This document shows, in pieces, positions 32,437 through 41,199 of a stretch of 64,000 bases of DNA. Below the pieces are notes generated by a model. It was not told where the DNA came from, searched no databases, and worked only from the letters and a program-made list of their open reading frames with translations. Both the position numbers and the translations under genes were made by a program. Numbering within the stretch: position 1 is the stretch's first letter; every line of letters starts with the position of its first letter. The DNA is from Nocardiopsis endophytica (lineage in GTDB: Bacteria > Actinomycetota > Actinomycetes > Streptosporangiales > Streptosporangiaceae), in assembly GCF_027706725.1 (NCBI RefSeq), contig NZ_JAQFWQ010000010.1, forward strand, positions 34,779 through 98,778, written 5' to 3'.

Positions 32437-33636
32437 TCAGCGCACGGGGCGCCGGGCCAGGGCGGCGAGGACCGCCCCGAGGCCGAGCACCCCGGCGACC
32501 GCGGTGGTGATCCCCGAGAACCCGAGCCCCGCCGCGCCCGCCGCGAGCTGGGGGCCGATCCCCGCGCCGACGAACATGGAGAAGGCGTAGAGCGCCGTCC
32601 CCATGCCCCGGCGTTCCGGCCCCGCGTGGTCACCGATGCTCTGCACCAATGCGGGCGCCGCCACCAGGATGGCGGCGGTGAACACCAGCAGCACGGTCCC
32701 GAGGCCGAGGGCGCCGCCGCCCACGACGGCGGTCGCCAGGACGGACAGCGCCGCGAGGGAGAGCCCCGCGACGGCGCGCGCCCCCGCGCTCCAGCGCCCG
32801 AGGAGCCCCGCGACGAAGGGGACGGCCACCATCGCGGGCAGGGCGGAGGCCCGGAGGACGAGCAGGGCGCCGTCGTCGCCCGCGATCTCCGGCGGCCCGG
32901 CGATGGTGACGGCGGTGTAGACGGCGACGAAGCCGCCGAGGAGCGTCGCGGTCGCGGCGAACAGCGCCGCCAGGCGTGGCTGGACGAACAGCCCCGGCAT
33001 CGCGGCGAACGCGCCGAGCAGCGGGCGCCCGGCGTGCCGGGGCCCGCGCAGGACGGCCCGGGCGACGGGGGCCGCCGCCAGGAGTGCGACCGCGCTGACC
33101 AGGAATACCGCGCGCCAGCCCGTGACGGCCGCGATGCCCTGCGCGGCGATCTGCATGAGGGGCGCGGAGGCGAGGGCGGCACCGCTGACGGCGGTCATGG
33201 CGGCCGGCCGGTGGGCGGGGCGGATGTGCTCGCCGACGTAGGCGAAGGCGGCCGGGGCGAGGGTGGCGGTGGTCAGCCCTTGCAGGGCGCGCAGGGCGAT
33301 GGCCGTCTCCGGGGTGTGCGCGGCGGCGACGAGCGCGGTGGTGGCGGCTGTCGCGACCAGCCCCCAGGTGATGGTGGCGCGGGACCCGAACCGCTCGCAC
33401 AGGGCGCCCGCCGCCAGGAACCCGACGGCATAGGCGATGGCGAAGGCCGTGGAGACCCAGGTGAGGGCGTGGGGCGTGGACCCCAGGTCCTCGGCCATGG
33501 GCCCGAGGAGGGCCAGGACGGAGTACATCTGGCCGACCATCGGAATGCATGCGGCGGCGAGCAGGGCGATGGCCGGCCCGGTCCGCGCCCATGCGGGGGC
33601 GGCTTCAGAGGTGCCCGAGGGGGCGGGTGATGTCAT
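32437..33636 (-). CDS. MFS transporter (drug-export type)
   Basis: A 399-residue major facilitator with about 12 helices. The motif-A loop is FLAAGALCERFGSRATITWG, and RALQGLTTATLAPAAFAYVGEH matches motif B of proton-driven exporters, including the conserved Arg. The ATG at 33636 is followed directly by hydrophilic residues and then helix 1. A dyad upstream and a divergent TetR gene 299 nt away suggest a repressor-controlled efflux pair. Confidence 0.88.
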   Translation of the reverse strand: MTSPAPSGTSEAAPAWARTGPAIALLAAACIPMVGQMYSVLALLGPMAEDLGSTPHALTWVSTAFAIAYAVGFLAAGALCERFGSRATITWGLVATAATTALVAAAHTPETAIALRALQGLTTATLAPAAFAYVGEHIRPAHRPAAMTAVSGAALASAPLMQIAAQGIAAVTGWRAVFLVSAVALLAAAPVARAVLRGPRHAGRPLLGAFAAMPGLFVQPRLAALFAATATLLGGFVAVYTAVTIAGPPEIAGDDGALLVLRASALPAMVAVPFVAGLLGRWSAGARAVAGLSLAALSVLATAVVGGGALGLGTVLLVFTAAILVAAPALVQSIGDHAGPERRGMGTALYAFSMFVGAGIGPQLAAGAAGLGFSGITTAVAGVLGLGAVLAALARRPVR

Positions 33637-33654
33637 GCCCGCGACCGTATCCAA

Positions 33655-33670
33655 CCAACCTTTCGGTTGG
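33655..33670. promoter_or_regulatory. operator-like dyad upstream of the MFS gene
   Basis: CCAACC-TTTC-GGTTGG is a perfect 6-bp dyad 18 nt before the MFS start. A related imperfect dyad around an ACCGGT core (33900-33919) precedes the TetR gene, so the TetR protein may bind both. Confidence 0.6.
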
Positions 33671-33742
33671 CAACGCCGCACCCCGCGCTCCCAGCCGCCC
33701 GCCGCTACCCGGCGGCCGGGCGGCGCGGAGGAGTCTTGAGTG

Positions 33743-33783
33743 GTGGAATCGACACCTGATCTGCATAAAAGCGTCGTTTTCAC
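33743..33783. repeat. repeat family 2, copy 2
   Basis: GTGGAATCGAC (33743-33753) faces GTCGTTTTCAC (33773-33783), two mismatches from a perfect dyad. The reverse complement matches copy 1 at 7850-7890 including the flanking ACCACTCA and the CGACGCTT core. Confidence 0.55.
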
Positions 33784-33935
33784 GACACTGGATGCCCGCC
33801 CCCCGAACCGCTGCCCGGTATGCGCCGCCCGCCCGCCCGGACCGTGAGGGGCCCGCCGGACGGCAGGCAGGAGCGCGACATCGCCCCGCCCTACGGCTTC
33901 CAACGAACCGGTCGGTGGGCGCTACCCTGGGCGCC

Positions 33936-34538
33936 ATGCCTCGTGATGCCGCCGCCACTCGCGCCCGCCTGTTGGCCGCCGCCCGTGACGAGTTCGCGGA
34001 GCACGGCATCGGGGGTGCGCGCGTCGAGCGCATCGCCCAGCGCGCCGGGGTCAACAAGGAGCGCATCTACGGGCACTTCGGCAACAAGGACGCCCTGTTC
34101 GAGGCGGTCATGGTGGACGCCCTCAGCGAGCACACCGAGGGCATCGGGCTGCCGTCCGGGGACGTCGCCGAGTACGCGGGGCGGCTCTACGACTACCACC
34201 GGCGCAACCCCCAGCTGCTGCGCCTGCTGATGTGGGAGTCGCTGCACTACGGCGAGGAGGCCGAGCTCCCGGGGCGCGAGGACCGCAAGGCGCACTACGC
34301 GACGAAGGTGGACGCGCTGGCGAAGCTCCTGGGCACCGGCGCCGACCGGCGCACGACGTCGATGCTGATGGTGGTGATCGGACTCGCGGCCTGGCCCTCG
34401 ATCCTGCCGCAGCTCAACCGCCTGATCTCGGACGTCTCCGAGGACGACCTCCCCGAGGAGGACGTGGACGCGGCGATGAGGGAGACCATCGTCGACGTGG
34501 TCCGCAAGGCGACGGAGGACCGGGGCGGCGCCGACTGA
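33936..34538 (+). CDS. TetR-family regulator
   Basis: A 200-residue TetR protein. The helix-turn-helix reads LLAAARDEFAEHGIGGARVE, RIAQRAGVNKERIYGHFGNKDALFEAV; the C-terminal half is a TetR_C_6-like helical domain with YDYHRRNPQLLRLLMWESLHYG. It starts at the ATG at 33936. It is divergent from the MFS exporter, with shared dyads, and is the likely local repressor. Confidence 0.9.
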   Translation: MPRDAAATRARLLAAARDEFAEHGIGGARVERIAQRAGVNKERIYGHFGNKDALFEAVMVDALSEHTEGIGLPSGDVAEYAGRLYDYHRRNPQLLRLLMWESLHYGEEAELPGREDRKAHYATKVDALAKLLGTGADRRTTSMLMVVIGLAAWPSILPQLNRLISDVSEDDLPEEDVDAAMRETIVDVVRKATEDRGGAD

Positions 34539-34608
34539 GTGCCCGGCCGGGCACCGACTGAGCACCTACTGAGCCCCGGCCGGCCTACGCGCCCCCGCCG
34601 ACCGCCGG

Positions 34609-35139
34609 TCAGGCCGTGCGCCAGGCCTCCGGATAGGACGGCATCGGGCGCCGCGCCTCCAGGCCCGCGCTGAGCCACCATGGGGCCGCGCACAGGACAG
34701 CGGCCACCACCGTCGAGGCGAGGCTCCACGGCACGAACACGCCGAGGATCAGGACGACCGGGTAGACCAGCGAGAAGAGCCACCGGGGCCACACGTGGCG
34801 CCGCTGCCCCAGGAACGGGGCCACGGTCGCGGCGGTCTGGCGCTTCCACACTGGCCCGAGGATCACCGGCGCGAGCACGAACGGCAGCACCGCGAAGGGG
34901 AAGCCGTCCCCCGCCTGCCAGACCAGTCCGAGCTGGGTCACCGCGATGGCGGCCGCTCCCGCGGAGAACAGCCCCAGCCCCAGGCAGAAGAGCACGTACT
35001 TCCGGCGCAGCCGCGCCACCAGGCCCCAGTGCTCGTTCCAGGCCTGCTCGCCGAGGGGCGTGCCGATGAGGGTCTCCATCCGGGACCACGACTCCACGGC
35101 CTGCTGCACGAGGGGCCGTTGCTGTTCAGGTGCGGACAC
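34609..35139 (-). CDS. hypothetical membrane protein
   Basis: A 176-residue protein of unknown family. A hydrophilic start (about 45 residues) is followed by two helices (YVLFCLGLGLFSAGAAAIAV and FPFAVLPFVLAPVILGPVW), a basic loop, and two more helices before a short tail. The GTG start at 35139 has GGAG upstream. It faces the TPR gene divergently; no function can be assigned. Confidence 0.65.
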   Translation of the reverse strand: MSAPEQQRPLVQQAVESWSRMETLIGTPLGEQAWNEHWGLVARLRRKYVLFCLGLGLFSAGAAAIAVTQLGLVWQAGDGFPFAVLPFVLAPVILGPVWKRQTAATVAPFLGQRRHVWPRWLFSLVYPVVLILGVFVPWSLASTVVAAVLCAAPWWLSAGLEARRPMPSYPEAWRTA

Positions 35140-35348
35140 GCGGTCTCCGTTCCAGGGGATGTGCGGCCGGGGCCGATCGGAGCACGGATCACTCTATACA
35201 CCGGTATCCACCGGCACCCCTCCATCCCATCGGCACCCGCCGACCCACCGGCACCCCAAGCGCTACGATCGGCATTCCGCCCAGGACGCCCCCAAGCCCA
35301 CCAAGCCCCCCAAGGCCCCAGGCCCCCCGAAGACCCCGAGGACCCCGA

Positions 35349-36137
35349 ATGTCCGACCAGTCCGAACTCGCCCGCACCCGTGCCGAGCTCCTCTCGGACA
35401 TCCTCTTTCCCCGCGACCGCACCTCCGGCCTCGACGGCACCCCCATCACGACCTCCGAGGAGGGCATCGACGACGCGGTCGAGCGGGCCCAGATCCTGGT
35501 CGACGCGCAGGGCGACGACCCCTGGCCGCACTACCTTCTGGGCCTGGCGCTGGGCACGCGCTACCTGGGCCACGGCACCGACGCCGACGGCGAGCGCGCC
35601 AACGGGCACATGCGCGAGGCGATCCGCCTGGGCGGGCGCGAGGACCCCGACGCCGCGATGTTCCGCCAGCAGCTCGCAGGGGCCCTGAGCGCCATGTGGG
35701 CGAACGCCTTCGCACGCGACCCCGGGGGCACCGACCCCGCCGGGCTCGGCGAGCCCCTGCGCCTGGCGCGCGAGGCCGTGGAGCTGACCCCCGAGGACGG
35801 CCCGCAGTACCCCGTACGGCTCATCCAGGTGGCTGAGCTCCTCGGCCAGGGCGCCGACGGGCCGGACCGGCTCGCCGAGGCGGTGGAACTCGCCGAGCGC
35901 GCCCTCGCCGCCGCCCACCCCGACGACCCGCGCCTGTCGCAGTACCAGCACTCCCATGCACTGCTGCTGGTCCACCTCGCCACCAAGGAAGGAAAGGCGG
36001 AGACCGGCGTGGCGGCGGAGGTGTCGGCCATCCGGGCGGGCCACCTCGTCCACCCCTACGACCCCGCGCAGATGAGGATCATCGGCACGATGCAGCGCGC
36101 CCGGATGCTCAGCGCCCCGGGCGGTCCCTCCTCGTGA
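35349..36137 (+). CDS. tetratricopeptide-like hypothetical protein
   Basis: A 262-residue soluble, acidic, helix-rich protein. AVERAQILVDAQGDDPWPHY, EPLRLAREAVELTPEDGPQY and EAVELAERALAAAHPDDPRL are three TPR-like units. Upstream (35280-35345) is a CCCAAG/CCCCGA-rich low-complexity stretch that would read as Pro-rich if translated; the ATG at 35349 was chosen because no ribosome site supports a longer start. Its 3' end overlaps the convergent Lrp gene by 29 nt. The function is unknown. Confidence 0.65.
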   Translation: MSDQSELARTRAELLSDILFPRDRTSGLDGTPITTSEEGIDDAVERAQILVDAQGDDPWPHYLLGLALGTRYLGHGTDADGERANGHMREAIRLGGREDPDAAMFRQQLAGALSAMWANAFARDPGGTDPAGLGEPLRLAREAVELTPEDGPQYPVRLIQVAELLGQGADGPDRLAEAVELAERALAAAHPDDPRLSQYQHSHALLLVHLATKEGKAETGVAAEVSAIRAGHLVHPYDPAQMRIIGTMQRARMLSAPGGPSS

Positions 36138-37149
36138 ACGGCAGCCTGGCCTCGCCCAGGAGGCCGTCGGCGCGGTCGATCCAGTAGCGGCGCATGACCT
36201 CCAGCAGCACCGACGACCGCACGTCGGCCACACCGGGCAGCGCCGCCAGGTCCTCGGTGATGAAGCGGCCCAGGGCCGTCTCGTCGCGGAACGCGCCGTG
36301 GTGGATCAGCGACACCTCCCCCGCAACCACCGACACGTAGCGCGCCGAGGGGTGGGAGGACAGCTTCTCGGCCACGTGCGCGATGGCCCCCGGGTGCACC
36401 GTCAGGGACAGGATGACCTCCAGGTGCATGCCGAGGCGTTCCGGCTCGACCTCCACCCGGGGGCGCACGACCCCGCGCTCCAGGAGCGACTGCACCAGGC
36501 GATAGGCCGTGGACTGGCTGACCCCGAGCTCCCGCGCCACGTCCCCTGAGCCGGTGCGCGCATCGGCGTGCAGGAGCCCCGCGACCTCGATCTCGTCGCC
36601 GGTCAGGGGTCCCGACGCCGCGGCGCCGCCGTCCCGCTCCGGCACGTGCGTCCGGTACGGCCGCAGGGTTTCGAGGCGCTCGGGCGCCAGCCGGTCGAGT
36701 GTCCAGGCGTCGGCGCGGGTGACCGGCCTGAGCACCAGGTCCGACTGCCCGGCGCGCACGCCCTCCACCGACGGGATCTCGGTGGTCAGCAGCTCCGTGG
36801 CGCGCGAGCGCTGCGACGGGTGGACCACGCAGTAGATGTCGGCGCGTCCGCTGCTCAGGGCGACGAGCTGCACTTCGGGCATGCGCGCGAGTCGGCGCGC
36901 CACCTCCACCGCACGGCCGGATTCGGCGTGCAGCCACACGTGCCGCGGGTGGGCGTCGGAGACGAGCGACCAGTCGAGCTGCCCGACGACCCGAAGCTGC
37001 CCGGACGTCTGGAGCCTCTGCAGGCGCCGCCCCACCGTGCTCGGGGAGCTGTCGAGCACCTCGGCGAGCGCGCTGCTGGGCGCGCGGGGGGCGTACTGCA
37101 GGGCGGCCACCAGGTCCAGGTCGAGTCCGTCCATCTCCTGTGCACCCAC
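36109..37149 (-). CDS. Lrp/AsnC-family regulator with two HTH-Lrp modules
   Basis: A 346-residue double-length Lrp protein. The first AsnC helix-turn-helix (residues 8-60, SSALAEVLDSSPSTVGRRLQ) and ligand half are followed by a second (residues 182-235, GDVARELGVSQSTAYRLVQS) and a second RAM-like domain. Single Lrp proteins are about 150 residues, so this is a fused dimer, a form common in actinomycetes. GTG 37149 is the longest start; ATG 37134 is possible. It is divergent from the AbgT transporter gene and likely controls it in response to an amino-acid-like ligand. Confidence 0.88.
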   Translation of the reverse strand: MGAQEMDGLDLDLVAALQYAPRAPSSALAEVLDSSPSTVGRRLQRLQTSGQLRVVGQLDWSLVSDAHPRHVWLHAESGRAVEVARRLARMPEVQLVALSSGRADIYCVVHPSQRSRATELLTTEIPSVEGVRAGQSDLVLRPVTRADAWTLDRLAPERLETLRPYRTHVPERDGGAAASGPLTGDEIEVAGLLHADARTGSGDVARELGVSQSTAYRLVQSLLERGVVRPRVEVEPERLGMHLEVILSLTVHPGAIAHVAEKLSSHPSARYVSVVAGEVSLIHHGAFRDETALGRFITEDLAALPGVADVRSSVLLEVMRRYWIDRADGLLGEARLPFTRRDRPGR

Positions 37150-37214
37150 ACTCGGATCATAGCCACTACAGGGCCACCCTCGGCTGACTTAATCCACCAT
37201 TTTCCGGCCCGATA

Positions 37215-37244
37215 TTGACAAGACTCACCACCAGGATGGAATCT
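37215..37244 (+). promoter_or_regulatory. putative abgT promoter
   Basis: TTGACA at 37215-37220 and a weak GAATCT-like -10 about 18 nt later lie in the locally AT-rich part of the gap between the Lrp and abgT genes. Confidence 0.4.
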
Positions 37245-37320
37245 GGCTCGTCATGGGGCGCCGTGACGCAGGTCATGCGGCGTGGGCCCCACCCCAGCCC
37301 TCCGACCCGAGGAGTCGACG

Positions 37321-38865
37321 GTGGCCACTGCCGACGTCCGCAGCACCGGCCGCGCCATGGCGGTGCTCATGCGGTTCCTCCAGTTCATCGAGCGCGCGGG
37401 CAACAAGCTCCCGCACCCGTTCTGGCTGTTCATCCTGATGGGCGTCCTGGTCGTACTGCTCAGCGCGGTGCTGGAGGCCCTGGGCGTCTACGCGGTCTCC
37501 CCCGCCGACGGCGAGCGCATCGCCGTCAAGAGCCTGCTCAGCGCCGAAGGCGTGCAGGTGGTCTTCGGGGACGCGGTCGCCAACTTCGCCGAGTTCCCGC
37601 CCATGGCGCTGATCGTGGTCGTCATGCTCGGCGTCGCCGTGGCCGAGCGCGCGGGCCTGCTCAACGCGGTGCTGCGCGGAAGCGTCACCCGGGTGCCGGA
37701 CAAGCTGCTCACGTTCGCGCTGGCCCTGGTGGGCGTGTCCGCCAGCGTGGCCTCCGACGCCGCCTACGTCGTCCTCGTCCCGCTGGGCGCGATGATCTTC
37801 AAGGCGGCGGGGCGCAGCCCCATCCTGGGCCTGGTGACGGCCTTCGGGTCGATCTCGGCCGGGTACAACGCCTCGATCGCGCTCACCCCCGGCGACGCCC
37901 TGTTCGCCGGCCTCACCACCGGCGCCGCGCAGATCATCGACCCCCAGTACACGGTCACGCCGGTGGCCAACTACTTCTTCACCGCGGTCAGCGCGGTGCT
38001 GCTGGCGCTGATCATCACCGCGGTCGCCGAGCTCGTCCTGGCCCCCGCCACCGCCCGGATGGAGGTCGACGGCGACGGGGCCGACGCCGAGCTGGGCGAC
38101 ATGCGGCTGACCGCGGACGAGCGCCGGGGGCTGCGCAATGCGCTGCTGGTGGTGGTCGTCGTCGCGGCGCTGATCGCGGCCGCGCTCATCCCGTCCGGCT
38201 CGCCGTTCCGCGGCGAGGACGGGGGCGTGCTCAGCTCGCCGCTGATCACCGGCATCGCCTTCATCATGGGGCTGCTGTTCCTGGTGTCCGGCGCGGTGTT
38301 CGGCCGCACTACCGGGAGCCTGTCCCGGGCGCGCGAGATCCCCGAGGCGATGGCCCAGGGCGTGCGCGACCTGGCGCCGGTCCTGGTGCTGTTCTTCGCC
38401 GCCGCCCAGTTCCTCGCCTACTTCAAGTGGACCGGGCTGGGCGAGGTGCTGGCGGTGCGCGGCGCCGGGCTGCTCGACTCGGCGGGCGTGCCCACGCCGG
38501 TGATGCTCGTCGGGATGGTGCTGGTGTGCACCGTCATGAACATCATGATCACCAGCGGCTCGGCGCAGTGGGCGCTGGTGGCACCGGTGTTCGTGCCGAT
38601 GTTCATGCTGCTGAGCATCCCGCCGGAGACGACCCAGGCGGTGTTCCGGGTCGCGGACTCCCCGACCAACGTGATCAGCCCGATGAGCCCGTACTTCGCC
38701 ATGGCGCTGGGCTTCCTGCAGCGGTACCGGCGCGACGCGGGCATCGGCACCCTGCTGTCGATGACGCTGCCGATCTCGGTGGCCATGCTGGTGGGGTGGA
38801 CGCTGATCCTGCTGGCCTGGTGGGGCCTGGGCATCCCGCTCGGCCCCGGCGCCCCGGTGCGCTGA
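37321..38865 (+). CDS. abgT: AbgT-family transporter
   Basis: A 514-residue transporter with about 12 helices of the AbgT family (p-aminobenzoyl-glutamate uptake in E. coli; sulfonamide/antifolate export in MtrF-like members). It starts with the family lead FLQFIERAGNKLPHPFWLFI, and contains ASDAAYVVLVPLGAMIFKAAGR, FGSISAGYNASIALTPGDAL, MITSGSAQWALVAPVFVPMFM and ADSPTNVISPMSPYFAMAL. The GTG at 37321 has GAGGAG 6 nt upstream. It is followed 61 nt later by an M20 peptidase gene, which favours uptake of a glutamyl or peptide-like substrate. Confidence 0.92.
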   Translation: MATADVRSTGRAMAVLMRFLQFIERAGNKLPHPFWLFILMGVLVVLLSAVLEALGVYAVSPADGERIAVKSLLSAEGVQVVFGDAVANFAEFPPMALIVVVMLGVAVAERAGLLNAVLRGSVTRVPDKLLTFALALVGVSASVASDAAYVVLVPLGAMIFKAAGRSPILGLVTAFGSISAGYNASIALTPGDALFAGLTTGAAQIIDPQYTVTPVANYFFTAVSAVLLALIITAVAELVLAPATARMEVDGDGADAELGDMRLTADERRGLRNALLVVVVVAALIAAALIPSGSPFRGEDGGVLSSPLITGIAFIMGLLFLVSGAVFGRTTGSLSRAREIPEAMAQGVRDLAPVLVLFFAAAQFLAYFKWTGLGEVLAVRGAGLLDSAGVPTPVMLVGMVLVCTVMNIMITSGSAQWALVAPVFVPMFMLLSIPPETTQAVFRVADSPTNVISPMSPYFAMALGFLQRYRRDAGIGTLLSMTLPISVAMLVGWTLILLAWWGLGIPLGPGAPVR

Positions 38866-38926
38866 CGGCGCCCCCCGACGCCTTCCCCCCACGATCCCCA
38901 CACCCGAGCGAAGAGAAGGTGACGAC

Positions 38927-40132
38927 GTGACGGATGCGTCCCTGCCCGGCCCACCCGGCCCGACCGACCTGGCCGGCCTGGCCGAGGCGGCCCGGCGCGA
39001 CCTGCCGGACATCCTCGACGACCTGCGGCGCCTCGTGGAGAAGGAGACGCCGAGCAACGACAAGCGCCTCCTGGACGCCGGACTGGACGATCTGGAGGCG
39101 TGGCTGACCGGGCGCTTGGGCGACCCGGCCGAACGCGTCCGCCGCGACGGGGGCGCCAACGGCGACGTGCTGGAGCTGCTCTACCCGGGCGACGGCGGCG
39201 GCGAGGTGCTGCTGCTGTGCCACTACGACACGGTGTGGCCCGAGGGGACCCTCGCCGAGTGGCCGGTGGCCATCGACGGCGACCGGTTCAGCGGGCCGGG
39301 GTGCTTCGACATGAAGGCCGGGATCGTCCAAGGCGTGTGGGCCGTCAAGCACCTGCGCGCGCTGGGGCTGCCCGTGCCGTCGGTCCGCTTCCTCCTCAAC
39401 GGGGACGAGGAGGTCGGCAGCCCGGCGTCGCGCCCGCACATCGAGCGGGCGGGGCGGGCGGCGGACGTGACGCTGGTGCTGGAGCCCAGCCGCGAGGGCC
39501 GGGTCAAGACCGGGCGCAAGGGCATGGGGCTGTTCAACGTCACGGCCACCGGGATCGAGTCGCACGCCGGGCTCGACCCGGAGGCGGGGGCGAGCGCCGT
39601 GCACGCCCTGGCCGAGCTGGTGCCGCAGATGGCGGCGCTGGCCGCCCCCGAGCGCGGGACCACGGTGAACGTGGGCGTGTTCAATGGCGGGACCGCGCGC
39701 AACGTCGTGGCGGGGTCGGCGTCCTGCCAGGTGGACGTGCGCATCCAGGACCCGGCGGAGACGGAGCGCGTCGACGCGGGGCTGGCGGCGCTGGCCCCCT
39801 CGGACGGCCGGGTGAAGGTGGAGGTCTCCGGCGGGTGGAACCGCCCGCCGATGAACCCCGGCCCATCGACCGACCGCGCGTTCGCGGTCGCGCGGGAGGT
39901 GGCGCGCGGGCTCGGCGAGGACCTGGGGCAGATCTCGGTCGGCGGCGCGAGCGACGGCAACCTGGTCGCGGCGCTCGGGCGCCCGGTGCTCGACGGCCTG
40001 GGGGCCGCCGGGGCGGGGCCGCACTCGCGGGACGAGCACGTCAGCGTCGGCCGCACGCCGCACCAGGTGGCCCTGCTGGCGGGCCTGCTGACCCGCCTGG
40101 CCGGGGACGGACGACCGGTGCTGGACGGCTGA
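38927..40132 (+). CDS. M20-family metallopeptidase (carboxypeptidase G2/ArgE-DapE type)
   Basis: A 401-residue di-zinc amidohydrolase. Metal and catalytic residues: LLLCHYDTVWPEG (His, Asp), GPGCFDMKAGI (bridging Asp), LLNGDEEVGS (catalytic Glu pair), and SVGGASDGNLVAALG, with RDEHVS near the end (His). The dimerisation domain insert is in the middle. Carboxypeptidase G2-like enzymes remove C-terminal glutamate from folates and p-aminobenzoyl-glutamate, which fits the AbgT transporter upstream. The GTG start follows GAGAAGG. Confidence 0.9.
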   Translation: MTDASLPGPPGPTDLAGLAEAARRDLPDILDDLRRLVEKETPSNDKRLLDAGLDDLEAWLTGRLGDPAERVRRDGGANGDVLELLYPGDGGGEVLLLCHYDTVWPEGTLAEWPVAIDGDRFSGPGCFDMKAGIVQGVWAVKHLRALGLPVPSVRFLLNGDEEVGSPASRPHIERAGRAADVTLVLEPSREGRVKTGRKGMGLFNVTATGIESHAGLDPEAGASAVHALAELVPQMAALAAPERGTTVNVGVFNGGTARNVVAGSASCQVDVRIQDPAETERVDAGLAALAPSDGRVKVEVSGGWNRPPMNPGPSTDRAFAVAREVARGLGEDLGQISVGGASDGNLVAALGRPVLDGLGAAGAGPHSRDEHVSVGRTPHQVALLAGLLTRLAGDGRPVLDG

Positions 40133-40744
40133 GGGCCCGGGTCCGAAGACCGGGGAGGCGTTCCGCCCCTTCCACCAGGGTCCCGTCTCGGGGCGCCTCC
40201 CCTCCGCTCACCCTCCACTCCCGGCCCCGGCAGCGCCGGGGCCGCCGGCGGCCCCCCTCCCGCCGAACGCACCACGGACACCCTCCGGCGGGCCGGTCGC
40301 CTGCCGCACCGGCCCTATACCGCCTCACCGGGAATCCCGGGAAGGCATGGCCGAAACCGGTCCAGTCCGAGCGGATTGATCCGCTATTCGCCCGCTATGC
40401 GCCTAGGCTTTGGCCCTCGCCGCGCCCGAGGGCGGCGCGGCGGCCCCGCGACCGGGGCGCGCACCCCCTCGACGCGTGCCACGCGCGGGGCGGTCCACGG
40501 CCTTCCCCTGGGAAGGCCCACGCCCTCGGCGGCGGCCCGGCCTTCCTCCTCTGGGGTCGGAGGCGCCGCACGGCCCGGGACCGCCCTTACGCGGAGCGGC
40601 GGTCCCGGGTCCCCTGGTGCGGGGACGCGCCCGGCACGCCGGACCGCCTCGCCCGCAGAGGGGACGCGGGGCTGCTCCGGGCGGCCGTGGCCGTGGTGGA
40701 CCAGCTGCCCGCGTCCGGGACCCGTGCGGGGCAGGGTGCGGCGG
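40133..40744. other. 612-nt intergenic region without a recognised gene
   Basis: Apart from the terminator hairpin at 40223-40243, both strands give only Arg/Pro/Gly-rich frames with no domain. A short AT-richer segment at 40368-40412 could hold a promoter, but no gene follows in the plus direction. It may be the remains of a lost gene. Confidence 0.5.
40223..40243 (+). terminator. hairpin terminator after the M20 peptidase
   Basis: GGCCCCGGC (40223-40231) and GCCGGGGCC (40235-40243) form a perfect 9-bp stem with a 3-nt loop, about 90 nt past the stop. Confidence 0.6.
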
Positions 40745-41161
40745 TCAGTCGCCGTGGGGCCCCGGGGCGGCGCTGCCCTTGTACTCGCCCAGGCCGGACA
40801 CCAGCTCCGTGATGTCGGGAATGCTGTCGTACCGGCGCTGGTGCAGGGCCGCGATCCTCTCACCGAAGTCCGGGGACAGGTCGTCGGTGATGTCGAACGA
40901 CGCGAACCTGTCGACCAGCGGCAGGCCGATCCGGTCGGTGTGCAGGTGGGCGGGGTGGATGAGGTACTCCCAGTAGCCGTCCAGGTCCTCGATCTGGAAG
41001 GTGGCCCCCCACTCGTACTCGCCGCCGTAGTCGGGGCCGACGACGAAGGAGGTCACGGACGGGATGACCCGCCCCTGTTCGCGCAGGCTCTCCAGGGCCG
41101 CCTCCCGCTGCTCCTGCGTGACGCCGGGCTTGAGGGTGAAGCGGATGCCGTGCTGGATCAT
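40745..41161 (-). CDS. Dabb-family (stress-responsive A/B barrel) protein
   Basis: A 138-residue protein with a ferredoxin-like Dabb fold: IQHGIRFTLKPGVTQEQREA, SFVVGPDYGGEYEWGATFQI and YLIHPAHLHTDRIGLPLVDR are the family strands and helix. Relatives include small cyclases and monooxygenase-like enzymes of polyketide pathways and proteins of unknown function. It lies 38 nt after the MFS gene, so it is probably co-transcribed and under the same TetR control. GAAGGAAAG precedes the ATG. Confidence 0.82.
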   Translation of the reverse strand: MIQHGIRFTLKPGVTQEQREAALESLREQGRVIPSVTSFVVGPDYGGEYEWGATFQIEDLDGYWEYLIHPAHLHTDRIGLPLVDRFASFDITDDLSPDFGERIAALHQRRYDSIPDITELVSGLGEYKGSAAPGPHGD

Positions 41162-41199
41162 CGTTCTTTCCTTCTCTCTCTTCGGTGCGGTGGAGTGCC

